64,000 bases of DNA from Caballeronia sordidicola (GCF_002220365.1 NZ_MTHB01000255.1:1-64000), one strand, 5' to 3'. Shown: positions 33,918 through 43,045, counted from the first letter of the stretch. The notes: generated by a model from the letters alone, not told the origin. Program-made: numbers and translations.

Positions 33918-35330
33918 ATGGACTGTATGGGTCTCGGCCTTGGCTTGTCGCGCGTGGTTTCACACAACGCCGGTAAGCGGTGTCTGCCGGCACGGTGGTC
34001 CCGGCTGCTCAGCCGCGCATCGCATGCAGGCAAGCGCCTGAGCGGTCTGTTCGGTCAGTTAATTGTGGCGTCTTGCGTTGGCAGCATGTTGGTGGCTCCC
34101 GCGTGGGCGGCGGATGCCGCTCCCGGCTTGCCCCCCATTCGCATTGCGATGATCGAAGGCATGTCCGGTCCGTTCGCGAACGCGGGCGCGGCCGTCGAGC
34201 GTAATTTGCGCTTCGGTGTCGAGCGCTTAAACGCGAACGGCGGCGTTACCTTGCCCGATGGCAAACACACGTTGCAACTCGTGGTCCTCGACGGCAAGGG
34301 CAGCAGCGAAGCCAGCCTCGTCCAGTTGCGTGCGGCCATTGACCAGAATATCGGCTTTGTCATGCAAGGCAACAGCTCGGCGGTTGCCGCGGCGCTTATC
34401 GACGCGATCAATAAACAAAATGCCCGCGATCCGGAACACCGGGTGGTGTTCCTCAATTATTCCGCCGACGACCCCGCGCTCACCAACGCGGATTGCAGTT
34501 TCTGGCATTTTCGCTTCGATGCCCACGCCGGCATGCGTATGAATGCGCTCGCCGATGTCATCCGGCAAGATCAATCGGTAAAGAAAGTCTATTTGTTCAA
34601 CCAGGACTACAGCTTCGGCCACGACGTCAGTCATGAAGCCCAGCGTGCGCTCAAGGAGCGCCGTCCGGACATCGCGGTCGTCGCCGATGAATTCATCCCC
34701 GCCGGCCGCGTGAAGGACTTCGCGCCGTACATTGCCAAGATTCGCGCAAGCGGAGCCGACGCGGTGATCACCGGCAACTGGGGCAACGACCTGACGCTGC
34801 TCGTCAAAGCCGCCCGCGAGCAAGGGCTCGACACGCATTTCTATACGTTCTACGGCAACAGCCTGGGGGCGCCCGCCGCTCTGGGCGACGCCGGCGTAAA
34901 ACACGTCGTGGCGGTGGCCGACTGGCATCCGAACGCAGGCGGCGCGGCGTCGGATGCTTATTACGAAGCGTTCCGCACCCGTTTCCCTGCGCCCGCCGAC
35001 GATTACCTCTTCCTGCGCATGCCGCTCATGATCGAGATGCTCGCGCAGGCCATGGAGAAAGCGCACAGCGCCGACCCGACCGCGGTCGCTCGCGCGCTGG
35101 AAGGGATGAAGCTGGACAAGGGTTTCCAGGCGACAGAAATGCGCGCCGCCGATCATCAACTGATCCAGCCCCTTTACGTGATCGAAATGGATAAGGCGGG
35201 CTCGTCCGGCGTCAGCGGTGTGCGTTTTGACAACGAAGGTTCCGGCTTTGGCTTTCGGACCCTGCTCAAGATACCGGCAGCCCAGACAGCGATGCCGACT
35301 ACGTGCCAGATGAAGCGCCCGGCGTCGTAA
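33918..35330 (+). CDS. Branched-chain amino acid-type ABC transporter substrate-binding protein
   Basis: Periplasmic binding protein of the LivK/Peripla_BP_6 type. The mature protein starts PPIRIAMIEGMSGPFANAG and runs through NYSADDPALTNADCSFWHFRFD and FNQDYSFGHDVSHEA. The signal peptide core is LIVASCVGSMLVAPAWA with cleavage before ADAAPG. The n-region is unusually long (about 45 residues, Arg/Lys-rich), and the frame extends further to 33774; ATG 33918 (MDCMGLG) is chosen, giving 470 residues. No permease or ATPase genes adjoin it, so it is an orphan component. The ligand is unknown. Confidence 0.83.
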   Translation: MDCMGLGLGLSRVVSHNAGKRCLPARWSRLLSRASHAGKRLSGLFGQLIVASCVGSMLVAPAWAADAAPGLPPIRIAMIEGMSGPFANAGAAVERNLRFGVERLNANGGVTLPDGKHTLQLVVLDGKGSSEASLVQLRAAIDQNIGFVMQGNSSAVAAALIDAINKQNARDPEHRVVFLNYSADDPALTNADCSFWHFRFDAHAGMRMNALADVIRQDQSVKKVYLFNQDYSFGHDVSHEAQRALKERRPDIAVVADEFIPAGRVKDFAPYIAKIRASGADAVITGNWGNDLTLLVKAAREQGLDTHFYTFYGNSLGAPAALGDAGVKHVVAVADWHPNAGGAASDAYYEAFRTRFPAPADDYLFLRMPLMIEMLAQAMEKAHSADPTAVARALEGMKLDKGFQATEMRAADHQLIQPLYVIEMDKAGSSGVSGVRFDNEGSGFGFRTLLKIPAAQTAMPTTCQMKRPAS

Positions 35331-35388
35331 AAACAGCGAGCTTGGGCGCAGGCCTATTGCATCATTTCACCCGTCGTCCCGAACCGGG

Positions 35389-35416
35389 TCGACGGCACAA
35401 ACCGCTGTGCTATAAT
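35389..35416 (+). promoter_or_regulatory. rpsO promoter
   Basis: A perfect TATAAT (35411-35416) with TCGACG at 16 bp spacing. It implies a 5' leader of about 165 nt, long enough for the S15 autoregulatory structure known in other bacteria. CACGG/CCGTG arms occur near 35538-35561. Confidence 0.55.
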
Positions 35417-35589
35417 TCGCGACTTGCCGTATTGGGAGCGGGTTGGAAAGATCGTAAAGCCCAAGATTGTAAAACCCGCCCGTATAGAACCTTGTCCGGC
35501 AAGTGAATCAGAGTTTGTCCAAGTAATGTAGAAAACCCACGGCACGGCCCTTCTTCCGTGACCGCCTGTCCGTTTCAAAGGAAAATCAA

Positions 35590-35871
35590 ATGTCGACCGT
35601 AGCAGCAGTTGCTCATGCAAAGAAGTCCGACGTCGTCGCAGAATATGCGCGCGCCGCTAATGACACCGGATCGCCAGAAGTGCAAGTTGCACTGCTGACC
35701 ACCCGTATCAATGAACTGACCGTTCACTTCAAGGCTCACACGAAGGATCACCACAGCCGCCGCGGCCTGCTGCGCATGGTGAGCCGCCGTCGTAAGCTGC
35801 TCGATTACCTCAAGGGCAAAGACGCTGACCGTTATCGCTCGCTGATCGAGAAGCTGGGCCTGCGCAAGTAA
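35590..35871 (+). CDS. rpsO: 30S ribosomal protein S15
   Basis: 93 residues, close to the usual 89. The conserved core is NDTGSPEVQVALLTTRINELTVHFKAHTKDHHSRRGLLRMVSRRRKLLDYLKGKD. It binds 16S rRNA helix 22 early in 30S assembly. The N-terminus is slightly longer than typical (MSTVAAVAHAKKSDVV). AAAGGA precedes the ATG. It is followed by a terminator and pnp, the common rpsO-pnp order. Confidence 0.97.
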   Translation: MSTVAAVAHAKKSDVVAEYARAANDTGSPEVQVALLTTRINELTVHFKAHTKDHHSRRGLLRMVSRRRKLLDYLKGKDADRYRSLIEKLGLRK

Positions 35872-35890
35872 GCGGCCAGCGTTCACACCG

Positions 35891-35930
35891 AAATGCCTGT
35901 GTCAGTCTGCTGATACAGGCATTTTGTTTT
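35891..35930 (+). terminator. Terminator between rpsO and pnp
   Basis: AAATGCCTGTGTCAG pairs with CTGATACAGGCATTTT (one mismatch) and is followed by GTTTTT. Partial read-through into pnp is expected, as in other bacteria. Confidence 0.85.
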
Positions 35931-36055
35931 TGAACGGCGCGCTCTTCATGGGCGCAGAAGTGAAAGTAGCGGGAAATATCGAAGGCTTGCATTAAAGCCA
36001 ACCCCGGATCGGAAGCCGATTCGACTACAGGGCCGGGCCTCGCGGCAGAGCTTTG

Positions 36056-36107
36056 TGTCATTCCAGCGCGTCATGCGCATCGCGTGTCGTGTTGCGTTGG
36101 AATGACA
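36056..36107 (+). promoter_or_regulatory. pnp leader long stem-loop (RNase III site candidate)
   Basis: TGTCATTCCAGCGC (36056-36069) pairs with GCGTTGGAATGACA (36094-36107): 14 pairs including one G-U, around a 24-nt loop, 136 nt before the pnp ATG. In Escherichia coli a leader stem-loop is cut by RNase III and then used by PNPase to repress its own synthesis. No -10 was confidently identified in the rest of 35931-36243. Confidence 0.5.
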
Positions 36108-36243
36108 TACACCCCTCTTTTCGCGCGGTTCCGGTCATCGCTTGGCTTCGCAGTTTTTTCAGTGTGTGCACGGAATCCGGATGCTCCGGAGTCCACGACA
36201 ACACGCTCGGACAAGCGCGAGGCATAACGAAGAAGGAGTGAGA

Positions 36244-38385
36244 ATGTTTAAAAAGATCGTCAAGGAATTCAAGTGGGGACAACACAACGTTCGCCTGGAA
36301 ACAGGGGAAATCGCGCGCCAGGCAAGCGGCGCCGTGATCGTTGATATTGAAGATACCGTGGTGCTCGCGACGGTTGTCGGCGCGAAGACGGCAAAGCCGG
36401 GCCAGGATTTCTTCCCGTTGACCGTCGATTACCTGGAAAAGACCTACGCAGCCGGCAAGATCCCGGGTGGTTTCTTCCGTCGCGAAGGCCGCCCGTCGGA
36501 AGGCGAAACGCTGATCTCGCGCCTGATCGACCGTCCGTTGCGCCCGCTGTTTCCGGAAGGCTATTACAACGAAGTCCAGGTGGTGATTCACGTTCTGTCG
36601 CTGAATCCCGACGTGCCCGCCGACATCCCCGCGCTGATCGGCGCGTCGGCAGCGCTGGCTATCTCCGGCCTGCCGTTCAACGGCCCGGTGGGCGCTGCCC
36701 GCGTCGCGTATATCAACAATGAATACGTGCTGAACCCGACCCGTCCGCAAATGAAGGAATCGGCGCTCGATTTGATCGTCGCCGGTACGGAACGCGCGGT
36801 GTTGATGGTGGAATCGGAAGCGCAGCAACTGACTGAAGAAGTCATGCTGGGCGCCGTGGTGTTTGGTCATGATCAAATGCAAGTCGCGATCGACGCGATC
36901 CACGAACTGGTTGCCGAAGGCGGCAAGCCGGAATGGGACTGGACGCCGGCACCGAAGAACGAGCCGCTGATCGCGCGCGTGGCGGAATTGGCACAAGCCG
37001 ATTTGAATGCCGTCTATCAGATCCGCGACAAATCGGCTCGCACCGCGAAGCTGAAGGAAGTCTACGCAGCAACGACCGCGAAGTTGACCGAAGACGCAGT
37101 GGCAGCAGGCCAGACGCCGGCTGACAAGGCGACCATCGGCAACGTGATGTTCGACATCGAAGCAAAGATCGTCCGTACGCAGATTCTGAACGGCGAACCG
37201 CGTATTGACGGCCGCGACACCCGCACCGTCCGTCCGATCGAAATCCGTACCGGCGTGCTGCCGCGTACGCACGGTTCGGCTCTGTTCACGCGCGGCGAAA
37301 CGCAAGCGCTCGTGATCGCGACGCTGGGCACGAAGGGCGACGAACAGAACATCGACGCGCTCGAGGGCGAGTATCGTGAACGCTTCATGCTTCACTACAA
37401 CATGCCTCCGTTCGCGACCGGCGAAACGGGTCGCGTCGGTTCGCCGAAGCGCCGTGAAATCGGTCATGGCCGTCTGGCCAAGCGCGCATTGGTTGCAGTG
37501 CTGCCGAGCGCCGACGAATTCGGCTACTCCATCCGCGTTGTATCGGAAATTACGGAATCGAACGGTTCTTCGTCGATGGCATCGGTCTGCGGCGGCTGTC
37601 TCGCATTGATGGACGCTGGCGTGCCCATGAAGGCGCACGTCGCAGGTATCGCGATGGGCCTGATTTTGGAAGGCAACAAGTTCGCGGTGCTGACCGACAT
37701 CCTCGGCGACGAAGATCACCTCGGCGACATGGACTTCAAGGTGGCCGGCACGGCGCAAGGCGTGACCGCGCTGCAGATGGACATCAAGATCCAGGGCATC
37801 ACGAAGGAAATCATGCAGGTCGCGCTCGCGCAGGCGAAGGAAGGCCGCATGCATATCCTGAGCAAGATGACGACCGCTGTTCCGGGTACGAACACGAACC
37901 TGTCGGATTACGCGCCGCGCATGATCACCATGAAGATCAATCCGGAAAAGATCCGCGACGTGATCGGCAAGGGCGGTTCGGTGATCCGTGCGTTGACCGA
38001 AGAAACCAACACGACCATCGACATTTCGGACGACGGCGTGGTGACCATCGCGAGCACGAGCAGCGAAGGCATGGCGGAAGCGAAGAAGCGCATTGAGAAC
38101 ATCACGGCTGAAGTGGAAGTGGGTCAGGTCTACGAAGGTCCGGTACTCAAATTGCTGGACTTCGGCGCGATCGTGAATATTCTTCCGGGTAAGGATGGTC
38201 TCCTGCACATCTCGGAAATTGTCAACGAGCGCATCAAGGACATCAACGACTACCTGAAGGAAGGCCAGATCGTGAAGGTCAAGGTCATCCAGACAGACGA
38301 AAAGGGTCGTGTCCGTTTGTCGGCGAAGGCTTTGTTGAACGAAGGCGGCGCGCCTGTCGAGCCGATCCAGCCGACGCAGCAGTAA
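36244..38385 (+). CDS. pnp: Polyribonucleotide nucleotidyltransferase (PNPase)
   Basis: 3'-5' phosphorolytic exoribonuclease and degradosome-type enzyme, 713 residues from ATG 36244, preceded by AAGGAG; the frame upstream to 36142 is not conserved. It has two RNase PH domains (N-terminal FKKIVKEF...; second from about residue 310 with GEYRERFMLHYNMPPFATGE and SDILGDEDHLGDMDFKVAGT, including the catalytic Asp cluster). Then follow a KH domain (MITMKINPEKIRDVIGKGGSVIRAL) and an S1 domain (VGQVYEGPVLKLLDFGAIVNILPGKDGLLHISE). Confidence 0.98.
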   Translation: MFKKIVKEFKWGQHNVRLETGEIARQASGAVIVDIEDTVVLATVVGAKTAKPGQDFFPLTVDYLEKTYAAGKIPGGFFRREGRPSEGETLISRLIDRPLRPLFPEGYYNEVQVVIHVLSLNPDVPADIPALIGASAALAISGLPFNGPVGAARVAYINNEYVLNPTRPQMKESALDLIVAGTERAVLMVESEAQQLTEEVMLGAVVFGHDQMQVAIDAIHELVAEGGKPEWDWTPAPKNEPLIARVAELAQADLNAVYQIRDKSARTAKLKEVYAATTAKLTEDAVAAGQTPADKATIGNVMFDIEAKIVRTQILNGEPRIDGRDTRTVRPIEIRTGVLPRTHGSALFTRGETQALVIATLGTKGDEQNIDALEGEYRERFMLHYNMPPFATGETGRVGSPKRREIGHGRLAKRALVAVLPSADEFGYSIRVVSEITESNGSSSMASVCGGCLALMDAGVPMKAHVAGIAMGLILEGNKFAVLTDILGDEDHLGDMDFKVAGTAQGVTALQMDIKIQGITKEIMQVALAQAKEGRMHILSKMTTAVPGTNTNLSDYAPRMITMKINPEKIRDVIGKGGSVIRALTEETNTTIDISDDGVVTIASTSSEGMAEAKKRIENITAEVEVGQVYEGPVLKLLDFGAIVNILPGKDGLLHISEIVNERIKDINDYLKEGQIVKVKVIQTDEKGRVRLSAKALLNEGGAPVEPIQPTQQ

Positions 38386-38402
38386 TGCGGTAAGTTCGGA
38401 GT

Positions 38403-38437
38403 GGCCGGCGCGTGAAGTTCGCGCGCCGGCCGTTTTT
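38403..38437 (+). terminator. pnp terminator
   Basis: GGCCGGCGCG pairs with CGCGCCGGCC, followed by GTTTTTG. Confidence 0.88.
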
Positions 38438-38570
38438 GAATGCGATGGTCAAGTGAGATGGTTCGCATGTGATTCGATGTTATTGCGGGTTTCGGGGCAA
38501 TGAGCCCGCAATGCCATGGGGTTATGCATCGGTGTTGGGCGAGTGAGTGTGACTTGAAGGGAATAAGCAG

Positions 38571-39587
38571 ATGAAAGCCATCGAAATCACCGAGTTCGGC
38601 TCGCCCGATGTATTGAAGCTGGGCGAGCGCCCTATGCCCGAGCCGAAGGCCGGCGAAGTGCTGATCAAGGTCGCGGCATCGGGCGTGAATCGTCCGGACG
38701 TGTTCCAGCGCAAGGGCGCTTATGCGCCGCCGCCGGGTGCGTCGGATCTGCCGGGGCTGGAAGTCGCGGGTGAGATCGTGCGCGGTGACTTCGATCCGAA
38801 GCACAATCCGTTCGGTTTGAAAGCAGGGGACCGCGTGTGCGCGCTACTCGCGGGCGGTGGTTACGCCGAGTATGCGTGCGCGCCGTTGGAGCAGTGCCTG
38901 CCGGTGCCGAAGGGGTTGACGGACATCGAGGCCGCATCGCTGCCGGAAACGTTCTTCACGGTCTGGAGCAACGTGTTCGAACGCGCGCATCTGGGCAAGG
39001 GCGAGAACGGCGCTGAAGAAACGCTGCTGATCCAGGGCGGCTCGAGCGGTATCGGCGTGACCGCTATTCAGATTGCAAGGGCGCTGGGGCATCGCGTGTT
39101 CGTGACGGCCGGGAGTGACGAAAAGTGTCAGGCGTGTGAGAAGTTGGGTGCGGAACGCGCGATCAACTACAACACTGAAGATTTCGTCGATGTCGTGAAG
39201 TCGCTGACGAACGACCGTGGCGTGGATGTGATCCTCGACATGGTCGCAGGCGACTATCTTCCGCGCGAGCTGAAGGCGTTGGCCGATGGCGGCCGGGTGG
39301 TGGTGATCGCCACGCTGGGTGGTTCGAAGGCCGAGATCAACCTCAACGAAGTCCTGCGCCGCCGTCTGGTCATCACCGGTTCCACTTTGCGGCCGCGCTC
39401 GGTCGGGTTCAAGGGCCGGGTCGCGCTGCAACTGAAGACCCAGGTTTGGCCGGAAATCGAAGCGGGACGGATCAAGCCCGTCATTCACCAGGTCTTCCCC
39501 GCTGATCAGGCCGCCGCTGCTCACACCTTGATGGAGGGCAGTACGCACATTGGCAAGATCATGCTGGACTGGAGTCAGGTCGCCTGA
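38571..39587 (+). CDS. NAD(P)H quinone oxidoreductase (PIG3-type MDR)
   Basis: 338-residue zinc-free medium-chain reductase of the quinone oxidoreductase/TP53I3 (PIG3) group. N-terminal GroES-like domain (SGVNRPDVFQRKGAYAPPPGASDLPGLEVAGE), nucleotide-binding motif QGGSSGIGVTAIQIA with a Ser/Ala-Gly-Ser pattern after beta-2 suggesting NADPH, and the C-terminal end ADQAAAAHTLMEGSTHIGKIML. It lacks the zinc cysteines of alcohol dehydrogenases. It sits between pnp and tpiA, each apparently separate. Confidence 0.92.
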   Translation: MKAIEITEFGSPDVLKLGERPMPEPKAGEVLIKVAASGVNRPDVFQRKGAYAPPPGASDLPGLEVAGEIVRGDFDPKHNPFGLKAGDRVCALLAGGGYAEYACAPLEQCLPVPKGLTDIEAASLPETFFTVWSNVFERAHLGKGENGAEETLLIQGGSSGIGVTAIQIARALGHRVFVTAGSDEKCQACEKLGAERAINYNTEDFVDVVKSLTNDRGVDVILDMVAGDYLPRELKALADGGRVVVIATLGGSKAEINLNEVLRRRLVITGSTLRPRSVGFKGRVALQLKTQVWPEIEAGRIKPVIHQVFPADQAAAAHTLMEGSTHIGKIMLDWSQVA

Positions 39588-39773
39588 TTCCGGGTCGCGG
39601 AGTTGAAATGAGCGGCGCATCAGGTTTCGTCTCGTGACCGCGTCGTTTGACCGCGTTGTTTGACCGTTTTCCGCCTGGCACAGTAAAATCGCGTGTTGTG
39701 CTGGCACGTTGCGTCCGAAAGTTCCATTTTTTCTATTTCAATGATCGGCAGCCTCGCTGCTACGACGAGACAA

Positions 39774-40556
39774 ATGCCGAAAGAACAAGCCAAACGCGCA
39801 AAGCTGGTGATCGGTAACTGGAAGATGCACGGCCGTCTGGCTGAGAACGCGGTCCTGATGCAGGCGGTGGCCACCGGCGCCACGACGTTGCAGAAGGGCG
39901 TGCGCGCAGCGGTTTGCGTGCCCGCGCCGTATCTTGCGCAGGCTCAGGCGCTGCTGGGAGGATCGGTGGTCGCATGGGGTGTCCAGGACGTGTCAGCCCA
40001 CACGCAGGGCGCCTATACCGGCGAAGTCGCCGCAGGCATGGCAGCGGATTTTGATGCAACATTCGCGATCGTCGGTCACTCGGAGCGGCGCGCCTATCAC
40101 GGCGAGCATTCGGACCTGGTCGCGGTGAAGGCGCAGCGAGCCCTGGAAGCGGGGCTGACGCCTATCGTGTGTGTGGGCGAAACGCTGGAACAGCGTGAGA
40201 ACGGTTTGACAGAACAAGTGGTCGGCACGCAACTGGAAGCCGTGTTGCTGGTGCTGAGCGAAGCCCAAGCGGCAAAGATTGTCGTGGCGTACGAGCCGGT
40301 CTGGGCGATCGGCACGGGGAAAAGCGCGACGACAGCGCAGGCGCAACAGGTTCATGCATTCCTGCGCGCGCAACTGGCGGGCAAGAGCGCAGCAGTGGCG
40401 GACGTGCCGGTGTTGTACGGCGGCAGCGTCAAGCCGGAAAACGCGGAAGAGTTATTCGCTCAACAGGACATCGACGGCGGATTGATTGGCGGCGCATCGC
40501 TGAAGTCGAACGATTTTCTTGCGATTTGCCAGGCGGCACAAAACGTTTCGGTTTAA
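39774..40556 (+). CDS. tpiA: Triosephosphate isomerase
   Basis: Interconverts dihydroxyacetone phosphate and glyceraldehyde 3-phosphate. 260 residues from ATG 39774. Catalytic residues K17 (GNWKMHG), H102 (IVGHSERR) and E174 (AYEPVWAIGTG), with the phosphate-binding GGSVK and GGASLKS loops near the end. The frame is open from 39693 and ATG 39741 is possible, but homologues begin close to KLVIGNWKMHG, favouring the later start. It is followed at 86 bp by secG. Confidence 0.96.
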   Translation: MPKEQAKRAKLVIGNWKMHGRLAENAVLMQAVATGATTLQKGVRAAVCVPAPYLAQAQALLGGSVVAWGVQDVSAHTQGAYTGEVAAGMAADFDATFAIVGHSERRAYHGEHSDLVAVKAQRALEAGLTPIVCVGETLEQRENGLTEQVVGTQLEAVLLVLSEAQAAKIVVAYEPVWAIGTGKSATTAQAQQVHAFLRAQLAGKSAAVADVPVLYGGSVKPENAEELFAQQDIDGGLIGGASLKSNDFLAICQAAQNVSV

Positions 40557-40642
40557 TCACCGAGTTTAAGCTTTCGAAAATGTAAGCATTAAAAGCGTGG
40601 CGCAACAGTGTCATGTGAACATTAAAGAGTCGGGTGAACGGA

Positions 40643-41032
40643 ATGCTGTATTTAAAGACTTTGATTATCGTTGTCCAGTTGTTGTCGGCGTTTGGTGTTA
40701 TCGGGCTGGTATTGCTGCAGCACGGTAAAGGCGCCGACATGGGCGCAGCCTTCGGTAGCGGGGCGTCGGGGAGCCTGTTCGGGGCGACCGGATCGGCCAA
40801 CTTCCTGTCGCGGACGACAGCCGTGCTCGCCGCCGTGTTTTTCATCTCGACACTGACACTCACGTACCTCGGCAGCTATAAGCCGGCAGCCTCCGCAGGC
40901 TTGCTGGGCGGGGCAGCGGTGACTGCGCCCGCAGTCCATCCGGGCATTGGCGCATCGGCTTTAGCGACACCCTCGGCACCTGCTTCGGCACCTGTTGCAT
41001 CGTCGGGTCCTGGCGCTGACGTTCCGAAATAA
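40643..41032 (+). CDS. secG: Preprotein translocase subunit SecG
   Basis: Two-helix inner-membrane protein that assists SecYE/SecA. 129 residues. Helix 1 is TLIIVVQLLSAFGVIGLVLL, followed by the conserved loop QHGKGADMGAAFGSGASGSLFGATGSANFLSRTT and helix 2 AVLAAVFFISTLTLTYLG. The C-terminal 45 residues are a low-complexity Ala/Pro/Ser tail, longer than in enteric SecG. ATG 40643 (MLYLKTL) is the canonical start. Confidence 0.95.
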   Translation: MLYLKTLIIVVQLLSAFGVIGLVLLQHGKGADMGAAFGSGASGSLFGATGSANFLSRTTAVLAAVFFISTLTLTYLGSYKPAASAGLLGGAAVTAPAVHPGIGASALATPSAPASAPVASSGPGADVPK

Positions 41033-41059
41033 TTTTTCGCCTGGATCGCTTTTTGTGCG

Positions 41060-41088
41060 TTGAACAAACTGGTTAACCCGGTTATAAT
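41060..41088 (+). promoter_or_regulatory. tRNA-Leu promoter
   Basis: TTGAAC and TATAAT separated by 17 bp; the transcription start would be about 50 bp before the tRNA. It may also feed the nuo operon. Confidence 0.75.
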
Positions 41089-41146
41089 TTTGTTCTTGAA
41101 GCGATTCCCGGCAATAAGAAGTTGTTTTCCCGGATTGCAAGACAGT

Positions 41147-41231
41147 GCCGACGTGGTGAAATTGGTAGACACGCTATCTTGAGGGGGTAGTGGCGAAAGC
41201 TGTGCGAGTTCGAGTCTCGCCGTCGGCACCA
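41147..41231 (+). tRNA. tRNA-Leu (anticodon GAG)
   Basis: 85-nt type II tRNA. The acceptor stem GCCGACG pairs with CGTCGGC, followed by encoded ACCA. The anticodon arm CTATC-TTGAGGG-GGTAG gives GAG (reads CTC and CTT). It has a long variable arm (TGGCGAAAGCTGT region) and a T arm GCGAGTTCGAGTCTCGC. It sits between secG and nuoA. Confidence 0.97.
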
Positions 41232-41240
41232 AAAGTTATC

Positions 41241-41276
41241 CAATGCCAGCCGCATGCATTGCTTCGGCTGGCATTG
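41241..41276 (+). terminator. Hairpin between tRNA-Leu and nuoA
   Basis: CAATGCCAGCC pairs perfectly with GGCTGGCATTG, 9 nt after the tRNA CCA. There is no strong U-tract, so it may guide 3' processing or give only partial termination before nuo. Confidence 0.5.
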
Positions 41277-41395
41277 TCACTTCTGGCGAGTGAAGTTGCT
41301 CAAGGTCTCTTGTGCACGTTTCTCGGCTTTAGTTGAAAATCGGCGGGGCAGTCGTCCCGGCCGGCACACCAGATCAAACCGATTTGAGGATAGTC

Positions 41396-41755
41396 GTGAA
41401 TCTCTCAGCCTATTATCCCGTCTTGCTGTTCCTTGTCGTAGGCACCGGTTTAGGTATCGCGCTGGTCGGCATCGGTAAGATCCTCGGTCCCAATAAGCCT
41501 GACACTGAAAAGAACGCACCTTACGAGTGCGGCTTCGAGGCATTCGAAGACGCTCGTATGAAGTTCGATGTGCGCTACTATCTCGTCGCCATTCTGTTCA
41601 TTATTTTCGACCTCGAAACCGCGTTCCTGTTTCCGTGGGGCGTTGCCCTGCGCGACATCGGCTGGCCCGGTTTCCTGTCAATGATGGTTTTTCTGCTCGA
41701 GTTTCTGCTTGGTTTTGCCTACATCTGGAGAAAGGGTGGGCTGGACTGGGAGTAA
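41396..41755 (+). CDS. nuoA: NADH-quinone oxidoreductase subunit A
   Basis: Membrane subunit of complex I, 119 residues from GTG 41396, preceded by GAGGA; the frame upstream to 41333 is not conserved. Three transmembrane helices and the loop with NAPYECGFEAFEDARMKFDVRYYLVAILFIIFDLE, which includes the conserved Cys of the quinone-channel loop. First gene of the 14-gene operon. Confidence 0.95.
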   Translation: MNLSAYYPVLLFLVVGTGLGIALVGIGKILGPNKPDTEKNAPYECGFEAFEDARMKFDVRYYLVAILFIIFDLETAFLFPWGVALRDIGWPGFLSMMVFLLEFLLGFAYIWRKGGLDWE

Positions 41756-41830
41756 CGGTGTAACGGGCGGGTTGAAGATCACCGGATTGCTGGGCGGCTT
41801 TGGCTGGCTGCTCATCTGGAGTGAAAGCAA

Positions 41831-42310
41831 ATGAGTATCGAAGGGGTCTTGAAGGAAGGGTTTGTCACCACCACGGCTGACAAGCTGATCAACTGGACGC
41901 GCACGGGTTCGCTGTGGCCCATGACGTTCGGCTTGGCGTGTTGTGCGGTCGAGATGATGCATGCGGGCGCTGCCCGCTACGATCTGGATCGTTTTGGCGT
42001 GGTATTTCGTCCGAGTCCGCGGCAGTCGGACGTGATGATCGTCGCCGGTACGCTGTGCAACAAGATGGCGCCGGCATTGCGCAAGGTCTACGACCAGATG
42101 GCCGAGCCGCGCTGGGTCATCTCCATGGGTTCTTGCGCCAACGGCGGTGGTTACTACCACTATTCGTATTCGGTTGTGCGCGGATGCGACCGGATTGTAC
42201 CGGTCGATGTCTATGTGCCCGGATGCCCGCCGACGGCTGAAGCGCTCGTGTATGGCGTGATTCAGTTGCAGGCGAAGATTCGTCGCACCAGCACGATCGC
42301 TCGTCAGTAA
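41831..42310 (+). CDS. nuoB: NADH-quinone oxidoreductase subunit B
   Basis: 159 residues. Carries the terminal Fe-S cluster N2 that passes electrons to quinone. Ligand region: the tandem cysteines in LACCAVEMM, then GSCANGGGYYHYSYS and VPGCPPTAEAL. It ends in a short basic tail. 75 bp after nuoA. Confidence 0.97.
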   Translation: MSIEGVLKEGFVTTTADKLINWTRTGSLWPMTFGLACCAVEMMHAGAARYDLDRFGVVFRPSPRQSDVMIVAGTLCNKMAPALRKVYDQMAEPRWVISMGSCANGGGYYHYSYSVVRGCDRIVPVDVYVPGCPPTAEALVYGVIQLQAKIRRTSTIARQ

Positions 42311-42433
42311 TTGTCGTTAGTCTGTGCGCCCATCAGTCGTGGCGCACTCATGGCATACATTAGGCGCGTCAGTCGGCGTTGTTGAAGTCCGTGAAGTCCC
42401 ATTAAGCGTCACCAAGGCCAGAGCCTCCCCAAT

Positions 42434-43036
42434 ATGGCAAGCAAACTCGAGACCCTGAAAGCGAACCTCGAGGCGGCGTTCGGCGACCGCCTGCAAAGCA
42501 TCACCGAGTCGCTCGGGCAACTGACCATCGTCGTCAAGGCAGCGAACTACGCTGACGTGATCCTCAAGCTGCGCGACGAGCGCTCGCTCGGCTTCGAGCA
42601 ACTCGTCGACCTGTGCGGCGTCGACTACTCCACGTACGGCGAGGGCGCCTACGAAGGTCCACGTTTCGCGGCCGTCCTCCATCTTCTTTCGATCGCGAAC
42701 AACTGGCGTCTGCGCGTGCGCGTGTTCGCACCGGACGACGAAGTGCCGATCGTGCCATCTGCTGTCGACGTCTGGTCGTCGGCGAACTGGTACGAACGGG
42801 AAGCATTCGACCTGTTCGGTATCGTCTTCGAAGGCCACCCGGACCTGCGCCGGATTCTCACCGACTACGGTTTTATCGGCCATCCGTTCCGCAAGGACTT
42901 CCCGGTGTCGGGTTATGTCGAAATGCGTTACGACCCGGAAGAGAAGCGCGTCGTGTACCAGCCAGTGACGATCGAGCCGCGCGAAGTCACGCCGCGCGTG
43001 ATCCGCGAGGACCGCTATGGCGGTCTGAAACACTAA
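42434..43036 (+). CDS. nuoC: NADH-quinone oxidoreductase subunit C
   Basis: 200-residue 30-kDa-type peripheral-arm subunit. Contains the signature ANWYEREAFDLFGIVFEGHPDLRRILTDYGFIGHPFRKDFP. It is separate from NuoD, unlike the NuoCD fusion of Escherichia coli. 123 bp after nuoB and 9 bp before nuoD. Confidence 0.97.
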   Translation: MASKLETLKANLEAAFGDRLQSITESLGQLTIVVKAANYADVILKLRDERSLGFEQLVDLCGVDYSTYGEGAYEGPRFAAVLHLLSIANNWRLRVRVFAPDDEVPIVPSAVDVWSSANWYEREAFDLFGIVFEGHPDLRRILTDYGFIGHPFRKDFPVSGYVEMRYDPEEKRVVYQPVTIEPREVTPRVIREDRYGGLKH

Positions 43037-43045
43037 GAGAACGCC

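Noticed and set aside
36058..38208. 716-codon reverse frame opposite pnp
   Set aside because: Shadow of strong codon bias in a GC-rich gene; Arg/His/Asp-rich with no domain, while the forward frame is unmistakable PNPase.
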